Source: Ruminococcus sp. AF41-9 (GTDB taxonomy: Bacteria > Bacillota > Clostridia > Lachnospirales > Lachnospiraceae). Taken from it: a DNA stretch of 64,000 nt. A program made the translations under genes and the position numbers. The stretch covers positions 1 through 64,000 of the forward strand of contig NZ_QUDO01000008.1 in assembly GCF_003477525.1 (NCBI RefSeq). Direction: 5' to 3'. A model generated the notes under the pieces. That model ran no database searches, was not told the origin of the DNA, and was given only the letters and a program-made list of their open reading frames with translations. Positions 16,849 to 26,429 of this stretch are shown here, piece by piece (position 1 is the stretch's first letter; each line of letters begins with the position of its first letter).

Positions 16849-17079
16849 ATGAAAGAATTAGTGGAAGTAATTGCAAAATCTCTTGTTGAAAATCCGGATG
16901 AAGTAGTCGTTACCGAGACAGAAAAAGATGACGCGATCATCGTTGAACTGAAAGTCGGACCTGCTGATATGGGTAAGGTTATCGGACGTCAGGGAAGAAT
17001 TGCCAAGGCAATCCGCACTGTCGTCAAAGCGGCATCTTCAAAAAGCAGCAAAAAAGTGATTGTAGATATTCTGCAATGA
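16849..17079 (+). CDS. khpA: KH-domain RNA-binding protein KhpA
   Basis: A 76-residue single KH domain. The RNA-binding GxxG loop is GRQGRIAKAIR near residue 46, preceded by VGPADMGKVI. In Firmicutes KhpA pairs with KhpB/EloR in RNA binding linked to cell elongation. It sits between rpsP and rimM as usual, with GGGAGGT upstream. Confidence 0.95.
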   Translation: MKELVEVIAKSLVENPDEVVVTETEKDDAIIVELKVGPADMGKVIGRQGRIAKAIRTVVKAASSKSSKKVIVDILQ

Positions 17080-17089
17080 AAATAAAGGG

Positions 17090-17130
17090 TCAGGAGCTGT
17101 GGAACATCCCATGGCTCCTGATTTGGGTTT
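17090..17130 (+). terminator. Hairpin between khpA and rimM
   Basis: TCAGGAGC at 17090-17097 pairs with GCTCCTGA at 17114-17121, followed by TTTGGGTTTT. The T-run is weak, so this may be an attenuator or processing site rather than a full stop. Confidence 0.4.
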
Positions 17131-17154
17131 TAACGAAAATATAGGAGTCAGCAG

Positions 17155-17658
17155 ATGGAAGATTTATTAAAAGTTGGTGTGATCACCACTACACATGGAG
17201 TCCGGGGAGAGGTAAAAGTGTACCCCACCACAGATGCAGACAGATTTATGGATCTGGAATATGTTCTGCTTGACACGGGCAGAGAAAAAAGAAAACTCGA
17301 AATTGAGAATGTAAAGTATTTCAAGAACCTTGTAATTTTGAAATTCAGGGGAATTGACAATATTAATGATATAGAAATGTATAAGCAGAGAGAACTCTGG
17401 GTGCCGAGAGAAGAAGCACAGGAGCTGGATGAGGATGAATATTACATTGCAGACCTGATCGGCATGGAGGTTGTTCTCGAGGATGGAAGCAGGTTTGGAA
17501 CTTTAAAGGATGTTATGGAGACTGGTGCCAATGATGTTTATGTGGTAGAAGATACCAAAGGCGCAGAAGTTCTTCTTCCTGCAATCAAGGAATGTATTCT
17601 GGATGTGGATGTGGAGAAGAATGTGATGACCATACATCTGATGAAAGGATTAGTATAA
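17155..17658 (+). CDS. rimM: 16S rRNA processing protein RimM
   Basis: A 167-residue maturation factor for the 30S head that binds uS19. The N-terminal barrel shows LKVGVITTTHGVRGEVKVYP, and the C-terminal PRC-barrel shows YYIADLIGMEV and LLPAIKECI. It abuts trmD: the rimM stop is directly followed by the trmD ATG. Confidence 0.96.
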   Translation: MEDLLKVGVITTTHGVRGEVKVYPTTDADRFMDLEYVLLDTGREKRKLEIENVKYFKNLVILKFRGIDNINDIEMYKQRELWVPREEAQELDEDEYYIADLIGMEVVLEDGSRFGTLKDVMETGANDVYVVEDTKGAEVLLPAIKECILDVDVEKNVMTIHLMKGLV

Positions 17659-18417
17659 ATGAATTTTCATGTTTTGACCCTGTTTCCGGAAATGATCGAG
17701 AATGGGATGAATACCAGCATTACGGGACGTGCCATTACGAAGGAACTTCTGACATTGGAGGCAGTGAATATCCGTGATTATGCTTTTAACAAGCATCAGA
17801 AAGTAGATGATTATACCTATGGTGGCGGAGCCGGTATGCTGATGCAGGCAGAGCCGGTTTATCTTGCCTATGAAGCGATTGCCAGCCGTACTGCGAAGAA
17901 GCCGCGCGTGGTTTATCTGACCCCACAGGGACAGGTGTTTAACCAGGCGATGGCGAGAGAGATGGCGCAGGAGGAAGATCTGGTATTTCTTTGCGGTCAT
18001 TATGAAGGAATCGATGAACGTGTGCTGGAGGAAATTGTGACAGATTATGTTTCCATCGGAGATTATGTGCTCACAGGAGGGGAACTTCCTGCCATGGTTA
18101 TGATGGATTCTATTTCCAGAATGGTGCCGGGAGTACTGAATAATCAGGAGTCCGGTGAGACGGAATCTTTTGCAGGCAATCTTCTGGAATATCCGCAGTA
18201 CAGCCGCCCGGAAGAATGGCATGGAAAAAAGGTGCCGGAGGTTCTGATGTCCGGTCATCATGCAAACATTGAGAAATGGCGTAGGGAGCAGTCCATTTAC
18301 CGTACAGCCAAAAGGCGTCCGGATCTTCTGAAAAAAGCGGATCTGACCAATAAGGAATGGAATTACGTGCGCCAGTTAAGAAAACAGTGGAAGGAAGAAG
18401 AGGAGCAGACGAAATGA
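17659..18417 (+). CDS. trmD: tRNA (guanine-37-N1)-methyltransferase
   Basis: A 252-residue SAM-dependent enzyme that methylates G37 next to the anticodon. It is of the SPOUT knot type: [12 protein letters not shown] at the start, [12 protein letters not shown], then [12 protein letters not shown] and the knot segment [16 protein letters not shown]. Its start follows the rimM stop with no gap, and its TGA overlaps the queA ATG. rplS, which often follows trmD, is not here. Confidence 0.97.
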   Translation: MNFHVLTLFPEMIENGMNTSITGRAITKELLTLEAVNIRDYAFNKHQKVDDYTYGGGAGMLMQAEPVYLAYEAIASRTAKKPRVVYLTPQGQVFNQAMAREMAQEEDLVFLCGHYEGIDERVLEEIVTDYVSIGDYVLTGGELPAMVMMDSISRMVPGVLNNQESGETESFAGNLLEYPQYSRPEEWHGKKVPEVLMSGHHANIEKWRREQSIYRTAKRRPDLLKKADLTNKEWNYVRQLRKQWKEEEEQTK

Positions 18418-19438
18418 AAACAGCAGATTTTTATTATGATCTTCCTCAGGAACTGATTGCTCAGGATCCTCTGGAGGACAGAAGTTCATCCAGACTGATG
18501 CATCTGTCTTTACAGGACGGAAGTATTGAACACCGCCATTTTACAGATGTACTGGATTATCTGGAAGAGGGGGACTGCCTGGTTATCAATGATACAAAGG
18601 TAATTCCTGCCCGTTTATACGGACATAAAGAAGAAACAGGTGCTCTGATCGAGATCCTGCTTCTTAAGAGACGGGAGAATGACATCTGGGAATGTCTGGT
18701 AAAACCTGGAAAGAAAGCCCGTCCGGGTGCGAAGATTACTTTCGGAAACGGGATTCTGAAAGGCGAGATCATTGACGTGGTAGAAGAGGGGAACCGTCTG
18801 ATCCAGTTCCACTATGAGGGAATCTTCGAGGAGATTCTGGATCAGCTTGGCGAGATGCCTCTGCCGCCTTATATCACTCATAAACTGAAAGATAAGAACC
18901 GTTATCAGACTGTTTATGCGAAGAATGAAGGTTCCGCAGCAGCACCGACCGCAGGACTGCATTTTACAAAGGAACTTCTGGAAAAGGTCAAGGAAAAGGG
19001 AGTCAATATCGCCCATGTGACTCTCCATGTAGGTCTTGGAACTTTCCGTCCGGTTAAGGTAGACGATGTGGAAAGCCACCATATGCATTCTGAATTTTAT
19101 ATTGTGGAAGAAGATCAGGCAAAACTGATCAATGATACAAAGAAGGCCGGAAAGCGTGTAATTTCCGTAGGAACTACAAGCTGCAGAACATTGGAGTCTG
19201 CAACCGGTGAGGATGGAATCCTGAAAGCGGGCAGTGGATGGACAGAAATCTTTATCTATCCGGGTTATCATTTTAAATGATCGATGGACTGATTACAAAC
19301 TTCCATCTTCCGGAGTCTACGCTGTTAATGCTGGTATCTGCGCTTGCAGGAAAAGAAAACATTATGCGTGCATATGAGACTGCTGTACAGGAACGCTACA
19401 GATTTTTCTCTTTTGGAGATGCAATGATTATTATTTAA
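18414..19438 (+). CDS. queA: tRNA preQ1-ribosyltransferase-isomerase QueA, frameshifted in this sequence
   Basis: QueA transfers the ribosyl part of SAM onto preQ1 in tRNA on the way to queuosine. The start at 18414 ([11 protein letters not shown]) overlaps the trmD stop as ATGA. The family segments [29 protein letters not shown] and [14 protein letters not shown] are clear. The frame ends at a TGA at 19278-19280 right after YPGYHFK. The next frame continues [15 protein letters not shown] to a stop at 19438, the normal C-terminus. One added A in the run at 19275-19277 restores a 341-residue protein. Confidence 0.9.
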
Positions 19439-19456
19439 GAGAAGTGAATTTTTGAT

Positions 19457-19503
19457 GAAAAAGCTACGCAGGATTAAGTTGATATCCTGACGTAGCTTTT
19501 TTG
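19457..19503. terminator. Bidirectional terminator between queA and the capA-like gene
   Basis: AAAAAGCTACG and CAGGAT pair with ATCCTG and CGTAGCTTTTTT around a short loop, with an A-run on the left and a T-run on the right. It suits both convergent genes. Confidence 0.75.
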
Positions 19504-19526
19504 GAAGATATTCAGATCAGATAGAT

Positions 19527-20878
19527 CTATTCAACAGTATCACTGATGCTATTGGAATCAGTGTTGTTACTGTCAGTGCCGATGGCATCGGAGTTATGAT
19601 ATTCAGCAGCGAAGGTAGTACCTTCAGCAGTGGAAATCCAGGAACTTCTTTCATTAATCTTTTCGAGAATCCGTGTTGCTTCATCACCCTCAGCCGGAGT
19701 AGGCTGATAGTTGTTATAGCCCTCGTAGGCAGCAGAGGAAATGGAGCAGGGGATAATATTTGTCACGTTATCTTCTTTTACGCCGTCAGAATCGACGGTA
19801 AAGGTCTGCTGGTAGATCATGGTGTCCATATCACTCGGGGAACTGTTGCCTCCGAAGCAGAAATTTCCCAGGCTGTAAACAATATTTTTGCCTTTGTAGG
19901 TTTCGATGCCCTGAAGGACATGAGGATGATGTCCACACACCAGATCAGCACCTTCATCGATTGCCAGACGTCCAAGGGTGGTCTGATTACTGTCAGGGAC
20001 GGTTTCGGTTTCATTTCCCCAGTGGAAAATAACGACGATGAGCTGAGCTCCGTCTGCCTTTACTTTGGCGATATTGTCTTTTAACTGCTGTTCTCGGCCG
20101 AGATGGTCGTTCAGTTCATAAATTCCTACCATGCCGACTTTGACACCTTTTACGTCCATGACAGCCGTCTCGTCATAGCCGAAATGGACGATTCCTGCGT
20201 CATCCAGAGCAGCCAGTGTATCTTCAAAGCTCTGTTCACCGTAATCGTGGCTGTGATTATTTGCAGTGTTGACTGCTTCCACAGAACCTTCTGTCAGGAT
20301 GGAAGTAAAAGAAGCAGGTCCCTTGAATGAAAAAGTCTTATCTTCCCGTTCCTCTGAGTCTGTCAGGGTTCCTTCGAAATTAGCAATCGTCAGGTCATCG
20401 CTGGAAAAGATTTCTTTTACGTTCTGGAGAAAATAGGCTCCTCCATAACTCTCATAGTAGGCGTTCAGACTGGTATCATAGTCAAATGTTTCGTCTGTGC
20501 CCAATGTACAGTCACCGACAACGCTTAAAGTCAGGGAAACCGGTTCGGTCAGGGAGGCGAAGTTATTGCTGTTGTCCGATGCTGCGTCTGCGGTACCGGA
20601 AGCATTGGAACTGTCTGCTGTAGCGGAACCGTTTTTGCGGATCCGGAAGAACTGTTCATGGAAACCACATTTCCGGAAGATGCCTTTCTGGAACTGAGAA
20701 AACTGCTGCATCCGCGGATACCAAAGATCAGTAAAAGCAATACTAAGACTGCACCGCCAATTCCCCCGATCATGTAAAAGCGTTTTCGGGATTCCTGATA
20801 ATAGCGGGACTTTTTGTATAGTTCCTTTTTCCGGGCAGCGGCTGACCTGCTCCGGACGGGTTTCTTTTGTTCGGTCAT
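19527..20878 (-). CDS. CapA-like metallophosphatase anchored by one membrane helix, frameshifted in this sequence
   Basis: The protein starts at 20878 with a basic cytoplasmic part (MTEQKKPVRSRSAAARKKEL), one membrane helix (residues about 36-54) and a Ser-rich linker. The PGA_cap/CapA-type phosphatase-like domain lies in a different frame, starting near LSVVGDCTLG and continuing through IANFEGTLTD, NTANNHSHDYG, FHWGNE and GHHPHVLQG. One added base in the run of five at 20632-20636 (A-run on the coding strand) joins them as S-A-K-N-G-S-A-T and gives 450 residues. CapA/PgsA homologs act in polyglutamate capsule formation. No pgsB/pgsC neighbours exist here, so the substrate is unknown. Confidence 0.83.
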
Positions 20879-20970
20879 ATAAAACTCTCTCTTTCTCTTT
20901 TTTCAGGCAGATAACAGAAAAGAACTGCCTGTAAATGTCAGAATTTATCGTGCTTCTGTCCATACTTTTA

Positions 20971-20999
20971 AGTATATAGAGAATTCACAGAATCGTCAA
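20971..20999 (-). promoter_or_regulatory. Promoter of the capA-like gene
   Basis: On the minus strand, TTGACG (plus 20994-20999) and TATACT (plus 20971-20976) are 17 bases apart, divergent from nfo. Confidence 0.65.
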
Positions 21000-21028
21000 C
21001 AAATACCTCTTTTCTTGCAAATCTATTT

Positions 21029-21038
21029 TTGTTATAAT
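21029..21038 (+). promoter_or_regulatory. Extended -10 promoter element of nfo
   Basis: TG-T-TATAAT reads as an extended -10 box about 48 bases before nfo. The -35 region is T-rich but has no clear TTGACA at the right distance. Confidence 0.45.
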
Positions 21039-21085
21039 TATTTTTACAAAAGGTTACATAAATATTACAGACAGAGGATGAAAAT

Positions 21086-21919
21086 ATGTTATATATAGGA
21101 AATCACACAAGTTCTTCCAAAGGTTATACGGCAATGGGACGCCAGATGCTTGCAAATGGCGGAAATACATTTGCATTTTTTACCAGAAATCCCAGAGGGG
21201 GAAAGGCGAAGGAGATCGATCCTGAGGATGTAAAAAAATTTCTGGAACTGGAGCAGGAGAATGGTTTTGGAAAATTAGTCGCTCATGCGCCTTATACCAT
21301 GAACTGTGCAAGTGATAAAGAAAATCTCCGGGAGTTTGCCAGAGAGATACTGGCGGATGATATGAAGCGTATGGAACTGACACCGGGAAATTATTATAAT
21401 TTTCACCCGGGCAGCCATGTTGGTCAGGGAGCGGAGGCCGGAATTGCGAAGATTGCAGAGATTCTGAACGAAGTTCTTACAAAGGAGCAGACAACGACTG
21501 TGCTTCTGGAAACCATGTCCGGCAAAGGCAGCGAAGTGGGAAGGAATTTTCAGGAGCTTCGCCAGATTATCGATCAGGTGGAACTGAAAGAAAAACTGGG
21601 TGTCTGTCTGGATACCTGTCATGTCTGGGATGGCGGGTATGATATTGTGAATGATCTGGACGGGGTACTGACAGAATTTGATCAGATCATAGGTCTGGAC
21701 AGGCTGAAAGCAATCCATCTCAATGACAGTATGAACGGTCTGGGAAGCCACAAAGACCGTCATGCGAAGATTGGAGAAGGAGAGATTGGTCTGGAAGCAC
21801 TGGTGAGAGTCATCAATCACCCTGCGACCAGAGGAATCCCGTTTATTCTGGAAACACCGAATGACGATGAAGGATGGAGAAGGGAAATCTCACTCCTCAG
21901 AGAAAAATATGAAGGATAG
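21086..21919 (+). CDS. nfo: Deoxyribonuclease IV (apurinic endonuclease Nfo)
   Basis: A 277-residue zinc TIM-barrel enzyme of base-excision repair that cuts 5' to abasic sites. Metal-ligand and family segments are present: [76 protein letters not shown] and [21 protein letters not shown] lies upstream. It is followed 30 bases later by a flavodoxin-like gene. Confidence 0.95.
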   Translation: MLYIGNHTSSSKGYTAMGRQMLANGGNTFAFFTRNPRGGKAKEIDPEDVKKFLELEQENGFGKLVAHAPYTMNCASDKENLREFAREILADDMKRMELTPGNYYNFHPGSHVGQGAEAGIAKIAEILNEVLTKEQTTTVLLETMSGKGSEVGRNFQELRQIIDQVELKEKLGVCLDTCHVWDGGYDIVNDLDGVLTEFDQIIGLDRLKAIHLNDSMNGLGSHKDRHAKIGEGEIGLEALVRVINHPATRGIPFILETPNDDEGWRREISLLREKYEG

Positions 21920-21949
21920 AAATAAAAGGAAAGATAAGAGAATTTTACC

Positions 21950-22510
21950 ATGGAGAAGAAAAAGGTATTAATTTTTAACGGTTCACCGAGAAAAAACGGT
22001 GAGACTGCATTTATGATAAAGACATTACAGGAAGAACTGGGTGAGGGATATGAATGTAAGACGGTAAACGCATATAAAGCGGATATTCGGCCATGTGTGG
22101 ATTGCAGATGGTGTTTTACACATCCGGGATGTGCCATAAAAGATGAATGGCAGGAGATTCTTTCTTATATTGAAGAATGCGACCATGTTGTGATGGCATC
22201 TCCGGTATATTTTGAGGAAGTTACGGGAATGCTTCTGTCAGTACTCAGCAGATTACAGACATATTTCAGTGCCAGATATATCCGGAAAGAAGAACCGGTT
22301 CCGAAGAAAAAGACAGGAGGAGTTTTTCTGGCAGCGGGAAGCATCGGACCACGTGAAAAGGCTGAGAGCACCGCGCAGATGCTGTTGAGGCAGATGAGCT
22401 GTGAGAGCCTGGGAACTGTATATGTAAACAGAACAGATAAAGTGCCTGTCAGAGACCGGGAAGATATCATACAGGAGATCCGGACTCTGGCACAACAGAT
22501 GAAAGGATGA
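21950..22510 (+). CDS. Flavodoxin-like NAD(P)H-dependent reductase or iron-sulfur flavoprotein
   Basis: A 186-residue FMN-binding flavodoxin-fold protein. The N-terminal FNGSPRKNGETAF is the typical FMN phosphate loop. CVDCRWCFTHPGCAIKDEW carries the four-cysteine pattern (C-x2-C-x2-C-x5-C) that in related iron-sulfur flavoproteins can hold a [4Fe-4S] cluster. SPVYFEEVTG is the second flavin loop. It probably handles redox or quinone stress; the substrate is unknown. It overlaps the start region of the next gene, so the two are co-expressed. Confidence 0.85.
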   Translation: MEKKKVLIFNGSPRKNGETAFMIKTLQEELGEGYECKTVNAYKADIRPCVDCRWCFTHPGCAIKDEWQEILSYIEECDHVVMASPVYFEEVTGMLLSVLSRLQTYFSARYIRKEEPVPKKKTGGVFLAAGSIGPREKAESTAQMLLRQMSCESLGTVYVNRTDKVPVRDREDIIQEIRTLAQQMKG

Positions 22511-22515
22511 TAAAA

Positions 22516-22776
22516 ATGACGAAAATGAAAAAATTAAAATACTTTTTAGTGACAGGGATGGTGCTTGCAAGTGTGGCACTGGCTGGATGTGGAAAGAAAT
22601 CAGAGGATGATATCACAAATAAGGAAATTTATCAGGATGACCTTCAGCCGCTCACTGAAGAAGAACTGGAGGAAATGGATGCTGATACATCAGATGAGGA
22701 TATGAAGCAGATTGATGATCCTGGTGATGAGGAGGACACATCATCTGATTCCTCAAATACAACAAAAACGAAGTAG
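22516..22776 (+). CDS. Small acidic lipoprotein
   Basis: An 86-residue protein with a lipoprotein signal peptide: basic start (M-T-K-M-K-K-L-K), hydrophobic core and lipobox L-A-G-C near residue 24. The mature chain is almost entirely Asp/Glu/Ser/Thr with no fold evident, so it is probably a flexible surface chain. The start at 22516 is chosen because AAAGGA (22501-22506) is then nine bases away. The ATG at 22507 overlaps the upstream stop and touches the ribosome site. The function is unknown. Confidence 0.8.
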   Translation: MTKMKKLKYFLVTGMVLASVALAGCGKKSEDDITNKEIYQDDLQPLTEEELEEMDADTSDEDMKQIDDPGDEEDTSSDSSNTTKTK

Positions 22777-22860
22777 TAAAGAAGAGATAATGGCATGAAA
22801 TAAACGAGTAATGCAAAGAGAAAATATGAGTAGTCATACTGTATGGAATAAATGCAAATA

Positions 22861-22927
22861 AAAAAGACATGATATCTGTCAGGTGTTGCTGATTTACGAA
22901 GCAGTCTGTGGATATCATGTCTTTTTA
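22861..22927. terminator. Strong terminator after the lipoprotein gene
   Basis: AAAAGACATGATATC pairs perfectly with GATATCATGTCTTTT (15 bp) around a loop with its own weak stem. Both flanks are A/T runs. Confidence 0.8.
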
Positions 22928-22945
22928 CTTTTATAATTTTCAGAA

Positions 22946-23028
22946 GCTTGTATCAGGCAGCAGATGTCAGCCTGATACAAGCAAGTCTTCACCCACTGCT
23001 TATTGCTTTTCGCAATTGAAGCAGTGGG
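22946..23028. repeat. Two adjacent palindromes before the dehydrogenase 3' end
   Basis: GCTTGTATCAGGC pairs with GCCTGATACAAGC (22946-22958 with 22970-22982, 13 bp perfect). Ten bases later CCCACTGCTT pairs with AAGCAGTGGG (22992-23001 with 23019-23028), with a further ATTGC/GCAAT stem inside. The second shares TTGAAGCA with the 30.4 kb palindrome. No T-run follows either one. Confidence 0.6.
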
Positions 23029-23066
23029 ATGGGGCTTGCTATAGTTCATTTATTAAGAAGAAAATA

Positions 23067-24056
23067 TTATGAGAAAACTTCGTTTTTCAGTTCTTCACCA
23101 TTCATATATGCTTTTGCATTTTCCATCGTAGTTTCTGCGATATTTGTAAGAGCTTCTTTTGTAAAGAATCCCTGATGAGAAGTCATGACTACGTTCGGGA
23201 AGGAGAGAAGTCTCTGGGTGATGGAACTCTGAAGAATGCGCTCAGACATATCTTCAAATACGAAATCAGTTTCTTCCTCATAAACATCCAGTCCGACTGC
23301 GGAGAATTTATGATCGCGGATTCCGGAGATCAGGTCTTCTGTCTTGATCAGACCACCACGGGAAGTATTTACAAGAACGACACCATCTTTCATCTTAGCG
23401 ATAGTTTCTTCGTTGATGATGTGTTTGGTTTCTTCTGTAAGTGGGCAGTGAAGGCTGATGAGGTCACTGGTTGCAAGGAGTTCATCCAGAGATACATACT
23501 CCAGATAATCCAGGCTCTTGTTCGGGTAAAGGTCGTAAGCGATGACTCTCATGCCGAATCCCTTGCAGATTTTTGCCATTGCCTGGCCGATTTTACCGGT
23601 ACCGATGATTCCGGCAGTTTTCTGATAGAAGTTAAGGCCCATCAGACCGCTTAAGGAGAAGTTGTTCTCACGGCATTTGATATATGCTTTATGTGTGTGG
23701 CGGTTTGCAGTCAGGGCAAGTGCCATGGCATGTTCTGCAACTGCTTCCGGAGAGTATCCCGGAACACGCAGAACTTTCATTCCGAATTTATGAGCGGTTT
23801 CCAGATCTACGTTGTTGTAACCTGCACAGCGCATAAGGATGAGTTTTACACCCTGGGTATGCAAAGCTTCGATTACCTGAGTACCTAAGTCTGCATTTAC
23901 GAAAGCGCAGATTGCTTCATAGCCATGAGCAAGGGATGCGGTTTCTTCATGGATATTTGCTTCTGTAAATTTAATTTCAATTCCCGGATAGGAGGGAAGA
24001 AGCTTTTCAAAAAATTCTTCGTCGTAGTTTTTTGTGCCGTAAAATAAAATTTTCAT
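23067..24056 (-). CDS. D-lactate dehydrogenase family (D-2-hydroxyacid dehydrogenase)
   Basis: A 329-residue NAD-dependent enzyme probably reducing pyruvate to D-lactate. The Rossmann motif is GIIGTGKIGQAMAK. Catalytic residues sit in NTSRGGLI (Arg), the Glu of GLDVYEEE, and the His of MTSHQGFFT. The start at 24056 (M-K-I-L-F-Y-G-T-K) has GAGGAGC upstream; the longer in-frame start at 24086 lacks homology. The best match is to fermentative D-LDH rather than phosphoglycerate dehydrogenase. Related 2-hydroxyacid dehydrogenases with other substrates are possible. Confidence 0.88.
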   Translation of the reverse strand: MKILFYGTKNYDEEFFEKLLPSYPGIEIKFTEANIHEETASLAHGYEAICAFVNADLGTQVIEALHTQGVKLILMRCAGYNNVDLETAHKFGMKVLRVPGYSPEAVAEHAMALALTANRHTHKAYIKCRENNFSLSGLMGLNFYQKTAGIIGTGKIGQAMAKICKGFGMRVIAYDLYPNKSLDYLEYVSLDELLATSDLISLHCPLTEETKHIINEETIAKMKDGVVLVNTSRGGLIKTEDLISGIRDHKFSAVGLDVYEEETDFVFEDMSERILQSSITQRLLSFPNVVMTSHQGFFTKEALTNIAETTMENAKAYMNGEELKNEVFS

Positions 24057-24524
24057 AAAATGTAGCTCCTCTCTGGTAAAACGCATATCAGTGTGATATA
24101 CTCACCGTGAAAAATATAGTGTTACTGTTTTCCTGTTTCTTCATGTTGCAGCAGATATCGAAAAAGATGATCCGTTTATGTCGGGTTAGATGACTGTAAA
24201 AACGGGATACTGTTAAAATAATAACGAACTTCCGCTGACAGTTACCCATTATAAACGATTTGCTGCAAAATGAAAAGAGTATTTTGGATAAATTTTCTCA
24301 AGTATCTATAAAAATACAAAACAGTAAAAAAGTTTTTAACCAGATCAGGCAGGTAAGGAAGCGGATAAATTTCTCCGCCTGACCTGAATCAGAGAAGTTT
24401 CCGGCTTTCATTATGGAAAGAATAAAGAGAAATAAAGGAAACAGAAAAAATAAAAGAGTAAAAGTAATAAAGCAGCATCCGGAACTTACTCACAGGAATA
24501 ATATGCACGTAGGAGGAGAAAAAT
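24057..24524. other. Gene-free gap of 468 bases
   Basis: AT-rich sequence upstream of the divergent dehydrogenase and barstar genes. Besides one R2 palindrome (24332-24395) I see no coding frame, riboswitch or RNA gene. Promoters for both genes must lie here, but no pair of boxes is convincing. Confidence 0.5.
24332..24395 (+). repeat. Palindromic repeat family R2, copy a
   Basis: Begins TTTTTAACCAGATCAGGC and contains GGAAGCGGATAAA, then TCCGCCTGACCTG. CAGGC with GCCTG and GCGGA with TCCGC form the stem. Compare copies at 39772, 57195, 60522 and (reverse) 30463. Confidence 0.7.
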
Positions 24525-24788
24525 ATGCAGGAAGTATATGTAAACGGAAATGAATTTGAGAATGCAGGGGAGATTCTGGAATATCTCAGAGAGGAACTTG
24601 GACTGGAAGCAGGAAGTGTCAATGATCTTTATGATGAACTGACAGAATTAAGCGACGATACGAAGATTACAATGGATATGTCACAGGTTGCAGATGATGA
24701 TCTGCTGGATGCGATGGAAAGAATGGCGGAAGTGATGGAAGATGCGGCAGGAGAGTGCGATTATCTGGAAGTTGTCTGTATAGAATAA
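24525..24788 (+). CDS. Barstar-like ribonuclease inhibitor, no toxin nearby
   Basis: An 87-residue highly acidic protein resembling the barstar family: an N-terminal strand (MQEVYVNG), a long helix (ENAGEILEYLREELGL), the family-like turn VNDLYDELTEL, then a helix DLLDAMERMAEVMEDAA and a final strand YLEVVCIE. Barstar binds and blocks barnase-type RNases. No barnase, RNase toxin or polymorphic toxin gene is next to it, so it is either an orphan immunity protein or has another partner. AGGAGGAG lies seven bases before the start, predicting strong translation. Confidence 0.75.
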   Translation: MQEVYVNGNEFENAGEILEYLREELGLEAGSVNDLYDELTELSDDTKITMDMSQVADDDLLDAMERMAEVMEDAAGECDYLEVVCIE

Positions 24789-24819
24789 AAAACCAAAGAT
24801 TTTATTGAAATCAAAAGAT

Positions 24820-24862
24820 AAGGGGAATGCTACAGGATTTTTGACTGATAGCATTCCCCTTT
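24820..24862. terminator. Hairpin terminator after the barstar gene
   Basis: AAGGGGAATGCTA at 24820-24832 pairs perfectly with TAGCATTCCCCTT at 24849-24861. The T-run is short on either side. Confidence 0.6.
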
Positions 24863-24950
24863 GATGTTATATGGCTATGAAATTATCTGCACAGAGCAGG
24901 AAAAGGAATATAAAGATTCCCTGTAACTGCGGAGATACTGACAGTTACGA

Positions 24951-25124
24951 TTACTTTTTGCTGCTGTTCTGCCTGGAAGAACGGTACCAGCTTGGTGTGA
25001 CACCCTCATAGCGGCTGAATGCCCGTGAAAATGTGGCAGAGTTGGTATATCCGGTCATAAGTGCGATCTCTTTAATGCTGATATTATAGCGATCCTCTAA
25101 AATAACGCATCTTAATCCAGTCCA
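24951..25124 (-). pseudogene. C-terminal remnant of an AraC-type regulator
   Basis: Read on the minus strand, in the same frame directly after the aroA stop, the sequence gives W-T-G-L-R-C-V-I-L-E-D-R-Y-N-I-S and then IKEIALMTGYTNSATFSRAF and SRYEGVTPSWYR, ending in a stop at 24953-24951. This is the second helix-turn-helix of AraC/XylS regulators (57 codons) with no start codon and no N-terminal part. The rest of the gene is not in the window, so it is a decay or rearrangement remnant abutting aroA. Confidence 0.75.
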
Positions 25125-26429
25125 TCAGAGGGTGAAATCCTGCGTCAGATATCTTTGTTTTCCAAGAGAATACAGATCCTCATAAAATTCCGGATAGGAA
25201 ATTTTTACGCAGTCGCCGTCTTTAATGGTCAGGGTACCGTCACAGATTGTACCTGCCACAGCAAAGGACATGGCGATGCGGTGGTCGAGATAGGAATTGA
25301 TTTCCGCACCGTGTAGTGGCTTGCCGCCGTGGATGATCATACCGTCATCTGTCGGCTGGATGTCAGCCCCCATGCGCTTTAATCCTTCTGTCACAACTGC
25401 GATACGGTCGGATTCTTTTACTTTCAGTTCCTGTGCATCTTTGATCACAGTTGTTCCTTCTGCAAAGGCAGCCATCACTGCGATCATCGGGATTTCATCG
25501 ATCAGTGTCGGGATGATTTCGCCCTCTACTGTGGTTCCGTGGAGACTGCTAGTGCGGATCAGAAGGTCTGCGGTAGGCTCACCTTCTGTACTTGCATTTA
25601 ACAGGGTGATATCGGCTCCCATGGCTTTACATACGCGGAGCATACCATCTCTGGTAGGGTTGATGCCTACATTTTTCAGAAGAATTTCACTTCCCGATGT
25701 GAGAAGACCGGCTGCGATGAAATAGGCAGCAGAGGAAATGTCACCAGGCACTTTGATTTCACGTCCGTTCAGCACCGGTTCCGGTTCAATAGAGGCGGTA
25801 GTTCCCTCAGAAGTCACCTTTGCGCCAAAATAATTCAGCATGATTTCTGTATGATTTCTGGAAAGTACCGGCTCTGTCACACTTGTGATACCATCTGTGT
25901 ACATTCCTGCCAGAAGGACACAGGATTTTACCTGTGCGGAAGCAACCGGTGACTGATAATGAGTGGCGTGTAAAGGTTTTCCTGTGATGCGTAATGGTGC
26001 GCATCCATTGTCTTTCAGACTGACGATATCAGCTCCCATGGAAAGAAGGGGAGTCATGATACGCTTCATAGGACGTGACTGGATGGAAGCGTCTCCATTT
26101 AATTCACTGGTAAAAGACTGTCCTGCCAGAATTCCGGAGATCAGTCGGGTAGTTGTTCCGCTGTTTCCTACATCCAGAACTCCGGATGGGGTGCTCAGTC
26201 CATGGAGTCCTTTGCCGTGAACCAGAATTTCTGAAGCATTTCTTTCAATATCAATTCCCATTTTCCGGAAACAGGAGATTGTAGAGAGACAGTCTGCTCC
26301 CTCCAGAAAATGTGTGATCTTTGTGGTACCCTGTGCAAGAGAACCGAACATGACTGCTCTGTGGGAAATAGATTTATCACCCGGTACAGTCAGTTCTCCT
26401 GACAGATGTGTCTGTTTTTTGATTTCCAT
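25125..26429 (-). CDS. aroA: 3-phosphoshikimate 1-carboxyvinyltransferase (EPSP synthase)
   Basis: A 434-residue enzyme joining shikimate-3-phosphate and PEP in aromatic amino acid synthesis. N-terminal VPGDKSISHRA and the Gly-rich LDVGNSGTTTRLISG are the substrate-binding signatures, with RPMKRIMTPL, KVKESDRIAV and DHRIAMSFAVAG also in place. tyrA lies upstream on the same strand (gap 187 bases); with the chorismate mutase-shikimate kinase at 62 kb, three aromatic-pathway proteins are in this window. At its 3' end it abuts a regulator remnant, so the last few residues (after KISYPEFYEDLYSLGKQ) may be altered by that rearrangement. Confidence 0.95.
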   Translation of the reverse strand: MEIKKQTHLSGELTVPGDKSISHRAVMFGSLAQGTTKITHFLEGADCLSTISCFRKMGIDIERNASEILVHGKGLHGLSTPSGVLDVGNSGTTTRLISGILAGQSFTSELNGDASIQSRPMKRIMTPLLSMGADIVSLKDNGCAPLRITGKPLHATHYQSPVASAQVKSCVLLAGMYTDGITSVTEPVLSRNHTEIMLNYFGAKVTSEGTTASIEPEPVLNGREIKVPGDISSAAYFIAAGLLTSGSEILLKNVGINPTRDGMLRVCKAMGADITLLNASTEGEPTADLLIRTSSLHGTTVEGEIIPTLIDEIPMIAVMAAFAEGTTVIKDAQELKVKESDRIAVVTEGLKRMGADIQPTDDGMIIHGGKPLHGAEINSYLDHRIAMSFAVAGTICDGTLTIKDGDCVKISYPEFYEDLYSLGKQRYLTQDFTL

